From assembly GCF_025751535.1 (NCBI RefSeq), contig NZ_JAOWLC010000002.1, forward strand, positions 335,786 to 399,785: DNA of 64,000 bases, in the 5' to 3' direction. Positions 8,420-17,055 of this stretch are shown here, one piece after another. The stretch comes from Lentibacter sp. XHP0401. GTDB lineage: Bacteria > Pseudomonadota > Alphaproteobacteria > Rhodobacterales > Rhodobacteraceae. Position 1 is the first letter of the stretch. Each line of letters starts with the position of its first letter. The notes under the pieces were generated by a model. That model was not told where the DNA came from and searched no databases. It saw only the letters and a list, made by a program, of their open reading frames with translations. The translations under genes were made by a program, and so were the position numbers.

Positions 8420-9790
8420 CTAAGCTCTTGCTTTAGTTCTCATTTCCTCACGAAGAGACGTGAGCTCTTCCGCCACAAGGAAAGCCAGTTCAAGCGATTG
8501 CGAGGCATTGAGACGCGGATCACAGGCTGTGTGGTAACGGTCCGAGAGATCCTCATCCGTCACATCACGCACACCCCCTGTACATTCGGTCACGTCCTGC
8601 CCTGTCATCTCGAAATGCACGCCGCCGGGCTGCGTGCCCTCGGCTTTGTGCACAGCGAAAAACTCGCGCACCTCGCCCAGAACCTGCCCGAAGGGGCGTG
8701 TTTTATAGCCTGAAGACGATTTTATCGTGTTGCCATGCATCGGATCGCAGACCCAGACCACCTTGGCGCCTTCTTCTTCCACTGCGCGGATAAGCTTCGG
8801 CAGATGATCACCGACTTTGCCCTGGCCAAAGCGCGCGATGAGCGTGAGGCGACCCTCTTCGTTTTCGGGGTTGAGCGTTGCCATCAGGCGCTTGAGGTCA
8901 TCAGGCTCCATCGACGGTCCACACTTCATCCCGATGGGATTGAGCACCCCACGGGCGAACTCGACATGCGCTCCGTCGGGCTGGCGGGTGCGATCACCGA
9001 TCCAGACCATATGGCCCGAGCCGGCAAGCCAGTTACCCGAGGTGCTATCAAGCCGTGTAAGCGCTTCTTCATACTCCAGAAGGAGCGCTTCGTGGCTGGT
9101 GTAAAACTCGACCGAACTGAACTCATGCGTGGTTTTTCCGGTGATTCCAGCAGCCGCCATGAAATCAATGCTGTCTTGAATACGCGCGGTGATATCACCG
9201 TAGCGCGACGCGCCCTCGCCTTCTGCAAAGCCGAGTGTCCACGAATGCACGCGGTTCATATCGGCAAAGCCGCCTGTCGAGAACGCGCGCAGCAGGTTCA
9301 GTGTGGCCGCCGATTGCATATAGGCTTGCAGCATTTTCTCCGGGTTGGGGATGCGCGCACCAGACGTGAAATCAAGCTCGTTGATGATATCACCACGATA
9401 GCTTGGCAATTCCTGGCCATTGACCGTTTCTGTCGGGGCCGAGCGCGGCTTGGCGAACTGGCCTGCCATGCGGCCAACCTTGATGACGGGAACTTTAGCG
9501 CCGTAAGTGAGCACCATTGCCATTTGCAGCATAACTTTAAAGGTATCGCGGATCGCATCGGCCGAGAACTGATCGAAACTTTCGGCACAATCGCCGCCCT
9601 GAAGCAAGAAAGCCTCGCCACGACCAGCCGCAGCCAGATGTTCTTTTAAACGGCGAGCCTCGCCTGCAAAAACCAGTGGTGGATACTTTGAAAGCTGTGC
9701 CTCGACAGTTTCAAGCTGGGCTTGATCGGTATAGTCGGGCATCTGGACCCGAGGCTTGTTGCGCCAGCCAGATTTCTGCCATTCCGTCAT
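8420..9790 (-). CDS. aroG: Class II 3-deoxy-7-phosphoheptulonate synthase
   Basis: A 456-residue class II (plant/mycobacterial type) DAHP synthase, the first step of the shikimate pathway, condensing phosphoenolpyruvate with erythrose 4-phosphate. Signatures are [15 protein letters not shown], the [12 protein letters not shown] loop, [11 protein letters not shown] and [11 protein letters not shown], which together carry the metal and substrate ligands. Length agrees with the short bacterial class II enzymes. ATG 9790 is chosen over the upstream GTG 9799 because GGAG lies 8 bp before it. It is monocistronic, with a strong terminator at 8371-8402. Symbols for class II enzymes vary (aroG/aroF). 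Confidence 0.95.
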   Translation of the reverse strand: MTEWQKSGWRNKPRVQMPDYTDQAQLETVEAQLSKYPPLVFAGEARRLKEHLAAAGRGEAFLLQGGDCAESFDQFSADAIRDTFKVMLQMAMVLTYGAKVPVIKVGRMAGQFAKPRSAPTETVNGQELPSYRGDIINELDFTSGARIPNPEKMLQAYMQSAATLNLLRAFSTGGFADMNRVHSWTLGFAEGEGASRYGDITARIQDSIDFMAAAGITGKTTHEFSSVEFYTSHEALLLEYEEALTRLDSTSGNWLAGSGHMVWIGDRTRQPDGAHVEFARGVLNPIGMKCGPSMEPDDLKRLMATLNPENEEGRLTLIARFGQGKVGDHLPKLIRAVEEEGAKVVWVCDPMHGNTIKSSSGYKTRPFGQVLGEVREFFAVHKAEGTQPGGVHFEMTGQDVTECTGGVRDVTDEDLSDRYHTACDPRLNASQSLELAFLVAEELTSLREEMRTKARA

Positions 9791-10024
9791 TGTATTCACT
9801 CCACTTCAGTCCTTGCGACGCCGCCTTATAGCGGCGGGTTTGGCTGAAAACCATATCAGAAATGAATTGCTCTTGCACAGCGGCGCAGAAATCGGCCATG
9901 AGGCCCGATGATCTGCCCGTGCAGAGCTTTTGCTGCATGTCATGACTTGACGAAGCCCCAAAGCTCTGACCAAGTGGATAAATACGACACAAACGTGACG
10001 TGTTCGAATTGCGAAAGCCCCCGA

Positions 10025-11032
10025 ATGAGTCTGCAACAACGCCCTACCATAAAACTTGAGCAAACGCCGAAAAAGCCACGGCGCTTTATTTTTGTTCTCC
10101 TCGACAACTTCACATTGCTCAGTTTCGCCTCGGCCGTCGAGGCTTTGCGCATTGCCAACCGTATGGCAGAGCACACGCTTTACGAGTGGAGCCTCGCAGG
10201 CGAAGGCGGTGTTTCGATTACTTGTTCGGCGGGCACAGAATTCAAGCTTGATATGGACCTTGGCGAAACCACCCGCGATGACACTGTTCTGGTATGCAGC
10301 GGAATCAATGTGCAAGCCGCAACAACCAGACGACTGGTCTCTTGGTTGCGCCGTGAAGCGCGCAAAGGCCCGATTGTCGGAGGGCTTTGCACAGCGGCTT
10401 ACACTCTGGCCAAGGCCGGGCTGCTGGACGGCCGCCGCGCGACCATCCACTGGGAAAATCAGGACAGCTTTACCGAGGAGTTTGACGAGGTCGAGCTCAC
10501 CAAATCGGTTTTTGTGATTGATAAGAACAGGTTGACCACGGCAGGCGGCACCAGCTCGATTGACTTGATGCTCAAAATCATAGCCGATGATCATGGTGAA
10601 GAATTGGCCAATGCTGTGGCAGACCAACTGATTTACTCGTCAATCCGCACCGATCAGGACACGCAGCGCCTGTCTGTTCCGACGCGCATCGGCGTGCGGC
10701 ATCCCAAGCTGAGCCTTGTCATCCAGATGATGGAAGCCCACATCGAAGAGCCGATCAGCCCTGCCATTCTGGCGCGTGATGTGGGCATGTCCACACGCCA
10801 GCTCGAACGGTTGTTCCGCCGCTATCTCAACCGCTCGCCCAAGCGCTACTATATGGAGCTGCGGTTACAAAAGGCGCGTAATCTGCTGATGCAAACCGAT
10901 ATGAGCGTGATCAACGTGGCGCTGGCCTGTGGTTTTGCCAGCCCGAGCCATTTCTCCAAATGCTATCGTGCCCATTACAACACAACGCCCTATCGCGAGC
11001 GCGGCTCACAAGCGACACGCCTTTCGATCTGA
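10025..11032 (+). CDS. GlxA-family AraC-type transcriptional regulator
   Basis: A 335-residue regulator with an N-terminal DJ-1/PfpI-like domain (FIFVLLDNFTLLSFASAVEALRIANR, through GGLCTAAYTLAKAGLLDGRRAT) and a C-terminal AraC double helix-turn-helix (ARDVGMSTRQLERLFRRYL ... ALACGFASPSHFSKCYRAHY). The nucleophile elbow reads GLCTAA, keeping the Cys found in many GlxA proteins. The frame runs back to ATG 9908, but ATG 10025 (MSLQQRP) is the likelier start. Relatives in this order control glycine betaine, choline or carnitine use, but no such gene is adjacent, so the target is unknown. Confidence 0.87.
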   Translation: MSLQQRPTIKLEQTPKKPRRFIFVLLDNFTLLSFASAVEALRIANRMAEHTLYEWSLAGEGGVSITCSAGTEFKLDMDLGETTRDDTVLVCSGINVQAATTRRLVSWLRREARKGPIVGGLCTAAYTLAKAGLLDGRRATIHWENQDSFTEEFDEVELTKSVFVIDKNRLTTAGGTSSIDLMLKIIADDHGEELANAVADQLIYSSIRTDQDTQRLSVPTRIGVRHPKLSLVIQMMEAHIEEPISPAILARDVGMSTRQLERLFRRYLNRSPKRYYMELRLQKARNLLMQTDMSVINVALACGFASPSHFSKCYRAHYNTTPYRERGSQATRLSI

Positions 11033-11091
11033 GGGCAGAACGGCTCTTTCCTTTCCGACAGCCTCCAATCCTGATAATTTACTTTCTGCTT

Positions 11092-11173
11092 TTTCTTGCT
11101 GAAAATATCCTGGGGAGAGCGCGAGAGGGGCAAAGCCCTTCTCGCCCACCGCGATTTGGCGCAGCCAAAGCGC
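11092..11173 (-). repeat. 3'-end hairpin element, copy A
   Basis: Read on the minus strand downstream of the sugar dehydrogenase stop: a hairpin with loop TGC (arms TTTGGC and GCCAAA, 11155-11169), then a 10-bp hairpin (11122-11144, arms CGAGAAGGGC/GCCCCTCTCG with one wobble), then the tail CTCTCCCCAGGATATTTT and GCAAGAAAAAG. Copies B (54951-55030) and C (57191-57294) share the layout and tail. Confidence 0.7.
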
Positions 11174-11210
11174 AAACCCTGAAGGACCGATCCGGCTTTT
11201 GAAAAATAGC

Positions 11211-12233
11211 TTACTCCGGCGGCGCAATCCTGTAGAGCGCGCCGTTGCCTTCGCTCAGAAACCAGACACCGCCTTTCGGCCCCTCACGCACATCGCGCAC
11301 GCGCCGGGTTTCGCTCGTTTTGATCCGGCCAATCTGTTCCACCCCACCCGGAGCCATCACAGCGATATGGTCAAACTTGAGCGAGCCGACGAAGAAGCGG
11401 CCTTTCATGGCGGGCCAGCCCTTGCCCGAGTGGATTGCGAGGCCAGACGGAGCAATGCTGGGATCCCAATAGAATACGGGCTGCTCGTATCCGTCTTTGG
11501 CCGTTCCTTCGCCGATCTTGGCCCCCGAATAGTGAACGCCATATGAAATTACGGGCCAGCCGTAGTTCCGGCCCTGCCCGATGCGGTTGATCTCGTCACC
11601 GCCCTTGGCCCCGTGTTCATGCGCCCAGAGCTGGCCCGAACCGTCAAAAGCAAGGCCTTGCGGGTTGCGGTGACCTTTTGTCCAGACAGCCGAGCCGCGT
11701 GCTGGGTCGATCTCAACAATTGTTCCGTTGTGGCGTGCAGGGTCTTGGGCGGTGGGGCCATCGCCACGGTCTCCCATGGTGAGAAAGACTTTGCCGTCCG
11801 CGGCTTCAGCCAGCCGCCCGCCGAAATGCCGCCCGCCTGTGCTGTCGGACTGCATTTCAAAAATCTCGGTGAGATCAACAAGCCTGTTGCCCTCCAGCCG
11901 CGCCATGCTCGCCGCTGTCCCCACGCCTTTTTTGGCATAGCTGAGATATATTCGCCCGCTTGTTGCAAAGTCGCGCGCGGGCAGCACATCAAACAAGCCG
12001 CCCTGCCCCTTGTTTTCCGAAGCAGGCAACCCCGTAATCTCGCTTCGAGTGCCGTCGCGGCCAATCCGCCAGAGCTTGCCTCGCTTTTCCGTAACGAGCA
12101 CATCCCCACCGGGCAGAAACCCGATACTCCATGGGCCGTTAAAGCCGGAGGCGATTTCGGTGATTTTGCCGATCTCTTGCGCATGGGCAGAAAGCGGCAG
12201 GCAAAGGGCGGCTGCAAGGATGAGATGTTTCAT
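11211..12233 (-). CDS. Exported PQQ-dependent sugar dehydrogenase (soluble aldose type)
   Basis: A 340-residue periplasmic six-bladed beta-propeller of the soluble glucose/aldose sugar dehydrogenase family (YliI-like). The signal peptide MKHLILAAALCLPLSAHAQ ends in an AxA site, so ATG 12233 is preferred to the upstream ATG 12263. Family motifs include GFNGPWSIGFLPGGDVLVTEKRG, GGRHFGGRLA with a conserved His, HRNPQGLAFD, and WAHEHGAKGGDEIN in the active-site region. It would oxidise aldoses with PQQ; the physiological sugar is not deducible. It stands alone, and a 3' hairpin element follows it. Confidence 0.88.
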   Translation of the reverse strand: MKHLILAAALCLPLSAHAQEIGKITEIASGFNGPWSIGFLPGGDVLVTEKRGKLWRIGRDGTRSEITGLPASENKGQGGLFDVLPARDFATSGRIYLSYAKKGVGTAASMARLEGNRLVDLTEIFEMQSDSTGGRHFGGRLAEAADGKVFLTMGDRGDGPTAQDPARHNGTIVEIDPARGSAVWTKGHRNPQGLAFDGSGQLWAHEHGAKGGDEINRIGQGRNYGWPVISYGVHYSGAKIGEGTAKDGYEQPVFYWDPSIAPSGLAIHSGKGWPAMKGRFFVGSLKFDHIAVMAPGGVEQIGRIKTSETRRVRDVREGPKGGVWFLSEGNGALYRIAPPE

Positions 12234-12263
12234 CTCCTCAAGGTAACCGCCAGCATGAGCCAA

Positions 12264-12508
12264 TCAATTAACATAACCGTGATTGCAGCTTTTGAGCCAT
12301 AATTTGCAGGTGTTTAAAGTTTTTTCATGCCCGTGCATTTTCCATATTGTCGCGACTCACTTTTGGCCTCATATGGCGAATTTATAGACGCCAACGCACG
12401 CGCCTCTGGCCTGTAGCATCAACGCACACGTGTTTACGTAGCGACGGTAACGTCTCCCTTTGGAACTGAGCGGCCATAACTCTGGCCGGGTCTATTTGGA
12501 GATGACCA
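12264..12508 (+). promoter_or_regulatory. Leader of the ornithine decarboxylase gene (speF-like candidate)
   Basis: A 245-bp gene-free leader precedes the decarboxylase. Near its end TCTCC at 12453-12457 can pair with GGAGA at 12498-12502, which contains the ribosome site for the ATG at 12509. Between them is a GGCC-ATAACTCT-GGCC hairpin (12472-12487). Structured speF leader RNAs are described upstream of alphaproteobacterial ornithine decarboxylase genes. Membership is inferred from position and pairing and has not been aligned. Confidence 0.5.
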
Positions 12509-13681
12509 ATGACGATGCAACACCAAGGCGCTTTTGCGCCCTTCACTTCTGCTATCCCATCACGTCTTGACGCTTATATTGAAGCGCATGAATTTGATCG
12601 TCCGACTGTTGTTCTGGATACAGACCGCGTGCGCGCGCAATATCACCGCCTCAAAACAGGCCTTGGCCGTGCGCACATCCACTACGCTGTAAAAGCCAAC
12701 CCCGAGCCAGCGGTGATTGCCGCGCTCGTGGCGGAAGGCTCAAGCTTTGATGCGGCCTCGCGTGGTGAAATCGAGCTTTGCCTCTCACAGGGCGCGCATC
12801 CTTCGCAGATTTCTTTTGGCAACACAGTCAAACGCGCGTCCGACATTGCATTTGCATATGCTGTAGGTGTGCGCCTTTTTGCGGCCGACAGCGCGCCAGA
12901 GCTCGAGAAGATCGCCGCCCATGCGCCGCACTCCCAAGTTTACATCCGCCTGCTCGTGGGTGTTTCAGAGGCCGACTGGCCGCTCAGCCGCAAGTTTGGC
13001 TGCGACGGTGTTATGGCGCTTGAATTGCTCGCCCATGCCCGCGCGCTGGGCCTTGAGCCGGTCGGCCTGTCGTTTCACGTGGGCTCCCAGACACGCCGTG
13101 CCGAAATGTGGGCAGCGCCCTTGGCGGCAATTGCCAAGACATGGCACGCCGCGCAGGCGCAAGGACATGATCTGAGCTTGCTCAACATCGGCGGCGGCTT
13201 TCCTGCATTTTATGGTGAAGCTATCGAGGCTCCGACAGAATACGCGGCCAATGTTATGACACAGGTTGATGCGCTGTTTGGCTGCCCTGCCCGCGTGATG
13301 GCCGAGCCTGGCCGCGGCCTTGTGGCAGAAGCGGGCGTGATTGTCTCCGAGGTTCTGCTTGTTTCACGCAAGTCGGAGAATGACATGGCGCGCTGGGTTT
13401 ACCTTGATATCGGTCGCTTCTCGGGTCTTGCCGAAACCGAGGGTGAAGCGATCCGCTACCAGCTTGAAACAAGCAAAGACGGTAGCGAGCACGGCCCTTG
13501 CATCCTTGCAGGCCCAAGCTGTGACAGCGCTGATGTGATGTATGAAAAACGCCCCGTGCAAATGCCGCTTGACCTTGTGGCAGGGGACCGTGTGCTCATT
13601 CGCAACACGGGCGCTTACACCACGACTTACTCCAGTGTCGGCTTCAACGGCTTTCCGCCCCTTGATGTGCGCGTGATCTGA
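12509..13681 (+). CDS. Ornithine (or lysine/ornithine) decarboxylase, alanine-racemase fold
   Basis: A 390-residue PLP-dependent group IV decarboxylase making putrescine (or cadaverine). The PLP lysine is Lys62 in HYAVKANPEP. The HVGSQ strand, the phosphate-binding NIGGGFPA loop, EPGRG, and Cys338 in GPSCDSAD are all present. Length is typical for short bacterial/eukaryotic-type enzymes (380-400). Eukaryote-like ODCs of alphaproteobacteria often accept lysine as well, and specificity cannot be read from the sequence. A GGAG ribosome site lies 7 bp upstream and can be masked by the leader. A 9-bp hairpin follows at 13698-13732. Confidence 0.9.
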   Translation: MTMQHQGAFAPFTSAIPSRLDAYIEAHEFDRPTVVLDTDRVRAQYHRLKTGLGRAHIHYAVKANPEPAVIAALVAEGSSFDAASRGEIELCLSQGAHPSQISFGNTVKRASDIAFAYAVGVRLFAADSAPELEKIAAHAPHSQVYIRLLVGVSEADWPLSRKFGCDGVMALELLAHARALGLEPVGLSFHVGSQTRRAEMWAAPLAAIAKTWHAAQAQGHDLSLLNIGGGFPAFYGEAIEAPTEYAANVMTQVDALFGCPARVMAEPGRGLVAEAGVIVSEVLLVSRKSENDMARWVYLDIGRFSGLAETEGEAIRYQLETSKDGSEHGPCILAGPSCDSADVMYEKRPVQMPLDLVAGDRVLIRNTGAYTTTYSSVGFNGFPPLDVRVI

Positions 13682-13697
13682 ACCGCATGTAAACAGC

Positions 13698-13732
13698 GAC
13701 CAAGCGTGTGCACTTCTGCTTAACGCTTGGTC
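13698..13732 (+). terminator. Hairpin after the decarboxylase gene
   Basis: A perfect 9-bp stem, GACCAAGCG / CGCTTGGTC, has a 17-nt loop. No T-run follows, so it may be a weak terminator or an mRNA 3' stabiliser rather than a classic intrinsic terminator. Confidence 0.4.
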
Positions 13733-13821
13733 AAGTTGCACAAAATCCTGCTTTTCTTTTCAGAACGCGGCGTTATTCTGCCCGTTAGTTAAAAACAAAA
13801 ATACCACTAGGGAGAAGACAC

Positions 13822-15006
13822 ATGAAGAAACTACTTATGGCAACAGCCGCAACCGCGCTTATGGCGGGCGGTGCATTTGCAGAAGATGTCAAGATCGGCA
13901 TCATCCTCGGCTTTACCGGCCCGTTGGAATCAATCACACCTGCCATGGCCGCCGGTGCCGAGCTGGCGATGAAAGAAGTCACAGACAGCGGCAAGTTCAT
14001 GGATGGCTCAACCGTTGTGCCTGTGCGCGCTGACTCAACATGCATTGACGCCGCCGCCGCCACATCGGCTGCCGAGCGTCTTGTCACATCAGACGGTGTT
14101 GCTGGCATCATGGGCGCCGACTGCTCGGGCGTAACCGGCGCGATCCTGCAAAACGTGGCGCGTCCCAACGGTATCGTTATGGTCTCGCCATCGGCCACAT
14201 CACCCGGCCTTTCAACAGCTGAAGACGACGGCCTCTTCTTCCGCACAGCGCCTTCAGATGCGCGCCAGGGTGTGATTGTTACAAACATCCTGCAAGACCG
14301 CGGCGTGAAAGAAATCGCCATCACCTATACAAACAATGACTATGGCAAAGGCCTTGCCGATGCGATCCAGACCGAGTTTGAAGCGGCTGGTGGCTCGGTG
14401 ACGATTTCATCGGCTCACGAAGACGGCAAAGCCGACTACTCGGCTGAAGTTGGTGCGTTGGCCTCTGCGGGCGGCGAAGTCCTTGTTGTTGCAGGCTATG
14501 TTGACCAAGGCGGTTCAGGCGTTGTGCGCTCGGCTCTCGACACAGGCGCGTTTGACACCTTCTACTTCCCTGACGGAATGGTCGGTGTGAAACTCAACGA
14601 AAACTTCGGCGCAGAGTTGAACGGCTCATACGGCGCATACCCCGGCACAGACAGCGAAGGCGCTGGACAGTTTCTTGAACTGGCCAAGGGTGCGGGCTTT
14701 GACGGCACAGGCGCTTTCGCCCCTGAAAGCTACGATGCCGCAGCGCTTATGATGATGGCGATGGCAAAAGCAGGCTCCACAGCCTCAGCCGACTACAAAG
14801 ACCACATCATGGATCTGGCCAACGCACCGGGCGAGAAAATCTTCCCGGGCGAGCTTGGCAAAGCCCTTGATCTGATCGCAGCGGGCACAGACATCGACTA
14901 TGTCGGCGCAACTGCGGTTGAGCTGGTCGGAGCAGGCGAATCTGCCGGCAACTACCAAGAAATCGAGTTTGCCGATGGTGAATACTCGACAATCGGCTAC
15001 CGCTGA
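13822..15006 (+). CDS. livK: ABC transporter substrate-binding protein, branched-chain amino acid type
   Basis: A 394-residue periplasmic type I binding protein. The signal peptide is MKKLLMATAATALMAGGAFA, then EDVKIGIILGFTGPLES, the standard beginning of the HAAT (LivK) family. The ADCSGVTGA and PSATSPGLS loops line the amino-acid carboxylate pocket in relatives. It has a strong ribosome site (GGGAGAAG). It heads a five-component ABC operon, with a terminator between it and livG that would let it be made in excess over the membrane parts. The actual ligand (branched-chain amino acid, amide or other) cannot be told. Confidence 0.9.
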   Translation: MKKLLMATAATALMAGGAFAEDVKIGIILGFTGPLESITPAMAAGAELAMKEVTDSGKFMDGSTVVPVRADSTCIDAAAATSAAERLVTSDGVAGIMGADCSGVTGAILQNVARPNGIVMVSPSATSPGLSTAEDDGLFFRTAPSDARQGVIVTNILQDRGVKEIAITYTNNDYGKGLADAIQTEFEAAGGSVTISSAHEDGKADYSAEVGALASAGGEVLVVAGYVDQGGSGVVRSALDTGAFDTFYFPDGMVGVKLNENFGAELNGSYGAYPGTDSEGAGQFLELAKGAGFDGTGAFAPESYDAAALMMMAMAKAGSTASADYKDHIMDLANAPGEKIFPGELGKALDLIAAGTDIDYVGATAVELVGAGESAGNYQEIEFADGEYSTIGYR

Positions 15007-15022
15007 GTTGTAGCTTAACGCA

Positions 15023-15052
15023 AACAGCCCGAGGCTTGCTTCGGGCTGTTTT
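15023..15052 (+). terminator. Partial terminator between livK and livG
   Basis: A 10-bp stem, AACAGCCCGA (15023-15032) and TCGGGCTGTT (15041-15050), ends in TTTT. Its place inside the operon, right after the binding-protein gene, suggests attenuation that leaves livK mRNA more abundant. Confidence 0.75.
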
Positions 15053-15090
15053 GCATATCTATATAACGCGACAATTTGGGGGAGACATGC

Positions 15091-15873
15091 ATGATTGAAG
15101 TGCATGATCTGCATAAGCACTTTGGCGGCTTTCATGCCGTTGACGGCGCTTCGCTGACCATTGAACAAGGTTCCATCACGGGGCTCATCGGCCCGAACGG
15201 TGCTGGAAAAACCACGCTGTTTAACGTGATTGCAGGTGTTTTACCGCCCACTTCGGGGCGCGTGATTATGGACGGTGAGGACATCACCGGCTTGCCGCCG
15301 CACGAACTCTTTCACAAGGGTTTGCTCAGAACCTTCCAGATCGCTCATGAATTCAGTTCGATGAGTTGCCGCGAGAACCTGATGATGGTTCCGTCCGGCC
15401 AATCGGGCGAAACGCTTTGGAACACATGGTTTGGCCGCAAACGCATTGCCGATGAGGAACGCGCGCTAAAGGCCAAGGCCGATGAAGTGCTGGAGTTTCT
15501 GACCATCGAACACCTGGCCGATCACAAGGCCGGTCAGGTCTCGGGTGGACAGAAAAAGCTGCTTGAACTTGGCCGCACCATGATGGTCGATGCCAAGATC
15601 GTATTCCTTGACGAAGTGGGCGCAGGCGTGAACCGCACCCTGCTCTACACCATTGCCGACACGATCAAACGCCTCAATACCGAGCGCGGTTATACCTTTG
15701 TTGTTATCGAGCATGACATGGATTTCATCGACATGCTTTGTGACCCTGTCATCTGTATGGCCGAGGGGCATGTGCTTGCGGAAGGCACATTGGCCGAGAT
15801 CAAAGCCAACCCCGAAGTGATCGAGGCTTACCTTGGAACAGGGCTCAAGAATAAAGATAAGGTGGGCGCATGA
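15091..15873 (+). CDS. livG: Branched-chain amino acid ABC transporter ATP-binding protein LivG
   Basis: A 260-residue ATPase subunit. Walker A is GPNGAGKTT, the signature is VSGGQKK, Walker B is IVFLDEVGAGVN and the switch His is in VIEHDMDFI. ATG 15091 (MIEVHDLHKHFGG) follows a GGGGGAG ribosome site; the frame opens earlier at a TTG. The signature Leu is replaced by Val and the usual DEP of Walker B reads DEV, both tolerated in LivG proteins. It overlaps livF by 4 bp. Confidence 0.93.
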   Translation: MIEVHDLHKHFGGFHAVDGASLTIEQGSITGLIGPNGAGKTTLFNVIAGVLPPTSGRVIMDGEDITGLPPHELFHKGLLRTFQIAHEFSSMSCRENLMMVPSGQSGETLWNTWFGRKRIADEERALKAKADEVLEFLTIEHLADHKAGQVSGGQKKLLELGRTMMVDAKIVFLDEVGAGVNRTLLYTIADTIKRLNTERGYTFVVIEHDMDFIDMLCDPVICMAEGHVLAEGTLAEIKANPEVIEAYLGTGLKNKDKVGA

Positions 15874-16700
15874 CTTCCAACCCATACCAGAACGATCGCG
15901 GCAACAAGGACCGCTCGATTGCCAACTCCAAAGGCGCGGGCGAGATAGTCTATCGCAAGGGCGGCCCTGCCAAACCGGGGCGTGACGGCACACCGTTTCT
16001 GATTGGCGAGAATATGACGGGCGGCTACGGCAAAAGCGGCCCCGATATTTTGCACAACTGCACCATTTCGGTTGATCGCGGCGAGATTGCCGTGATTGTC
16101 GGCCCAAATGGCGCGGGAAAATCCACGGCCATGAAAGCTGTATTCGGGATGCTGGACTTGCGCGAAGGCTCGGTGACGCTGGATGGCGAGGACATCACCG
16201 CGCTCAGCCCGCAGGACCGTGTTGTGAAGGGTATGGGCTTTGTGCCGCAAACCTCCAACATCTTCACCTCGCTCACAGTCGAGGAAAACCTCGAGATGGG
16301 CGCGTTTATCCGCACAGATGATTACAGGGACACGATGACACAGATTTACGATCTGTTCCCTATCCTGAAGGACAAACGCTATCAGGCTGCGGGCGAGCTT
16401 TCGGGCGGACAGCGCCAGCAGGTTGCCGTAGGCCGTGCGCTGATGACCAAGCCCAAACTTCTGATGTTGGACGAGCCGACAGCAGGCGTGTCGCCCATTG
16501 TGATGGACGAGCTGTTTGACCGTATTATTGACGTGGCCCGCACAGGTATCCCTATCTTGATGGTAGAGCAGAACGCACGCCAGGCGCTTGAAATTGCAGA
16601 CAAAGGTTATGTTCTCGTGCAGGGCACAAACGGCCACACCGGCACAGGCAAAGAGCTTCTGGCAAATCCCGAAGTGCGCCAGAGCTTTCTGGGGGGCTGA
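15870..16700 (+). CDS. livF: Branched-chain amino acid ABC transporter ATP-binding protein LivF, N-terminally extended
   Basis: A 276-residue second ATPase subunit of the transporter. Walker A is GPNGAGKST, the signature LSGGQRQQVAVGRALM, Walker B LLMLDEPTAGVSP and the switch MVEQNARQAL. The N-terminus carries about 45 extra residues (MTSNPYQNDRGNKDRS...) rich in Gly, Lys and Asn before the usual LivF start, making it longer than the 230-240 residue norm. The ATGA overlap with livG makes the start credible, so the extension is probably real. It is followed after 1 bp by a small exported-protein gene. Confidence 0.93.
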   Translation: MTSNPYQNDRGNKDRSIANSKGAGEIVYRKGGPAKPGRDGTPFLIGENMTGGYGKSGPDILHNCTISVDRGEIAVIVGPNGAGKSTAMKAVFGMLDLREGSVTLDGEDITALSPQDRVVKGMGFVPQTSNIFTSLTVEENLEMGAFIRTDDYRDTMTQIYDLFPILKDKRYQAAGELSGGQRQQVAVGRALMTKPKLLMLDEPTAGVSPIVMDELFDRIIDVARTGIPILMVEQNARQALEIADKGYVLVQGTNGHTGTGKELLANPEVRQSFLGG

Positions 16701-16701
16701 C

Positions 16702-17055
16702 ATGATGCGCAGCACAATGGCCCTCGTGCTTGCACTGATCACAGGCCCGCTGCCGCTTCAGGCGGCAGAGGCTTTCCTCTGTACCTTTCAAACCGAGTGC
16801 TATGAGGACGAGGCCTGCGGCCCGTCCGAATTTGCCCTTGAAGTTCAGTTGGATGAGCAGAGCATTTCGACAGAAACAGGCGACTGGATCATCGTTGCCA
16901 AAAAATCCGAAGACGCGCTCATCACCATATTCGCAGCAGCCAAGGGCGCGGAATATCTCGTATCAATCACGCCCGAGGCCGCGCGCCTGAGCGGACATCT
17001 CAACACTGGGCCGCGCGCGATCCAGTATCTTGGCACTTGTGAAGGAGCCTTCTGA
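16702..17055 (+). CDS. Small exported protein inside the liv operon
   Basis: A 117-residue protein starting MMRSTMALVLALITGPLPLQAAEA, a clear signal peptide ending in an AxA-like site. The mature part of about 95 residues has four cysteines (FLCTFQTECYEDEACG near the N-terminus and GTCEG near the end), which suggests periplasmic disulfides. It lies 1 bp after the livF stop and its own stop directly abuts the livH ATG, so it is firmly in the operon. I do not recognise the family. A role as an accessory or stability factor of the transporter is conjecture. Confidence 0.75.
   Translation: MMRSTMALVLALITGPLPLQAAEAFLCTFQTECYEDEACGPSEFALEVQLDEQSISTETGDWIIVAKKSEDALITIFAAAKGAEYLVSITPEAARLSGHLNTGPRAIQYLGTCEGAF

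Noticed and set aside
11006..11227. Short frames across hairpin element A
   Set aside because: They arise from the repeat and hairpins and have no ribosome site.
12502..12530. ATG at 12502 overlapping the decarboxylase leader end, as an alternative start or leader peptide
   Set aside because: It is in another frame and its spacing to GGAG is too short; ATG 12509 fits better.
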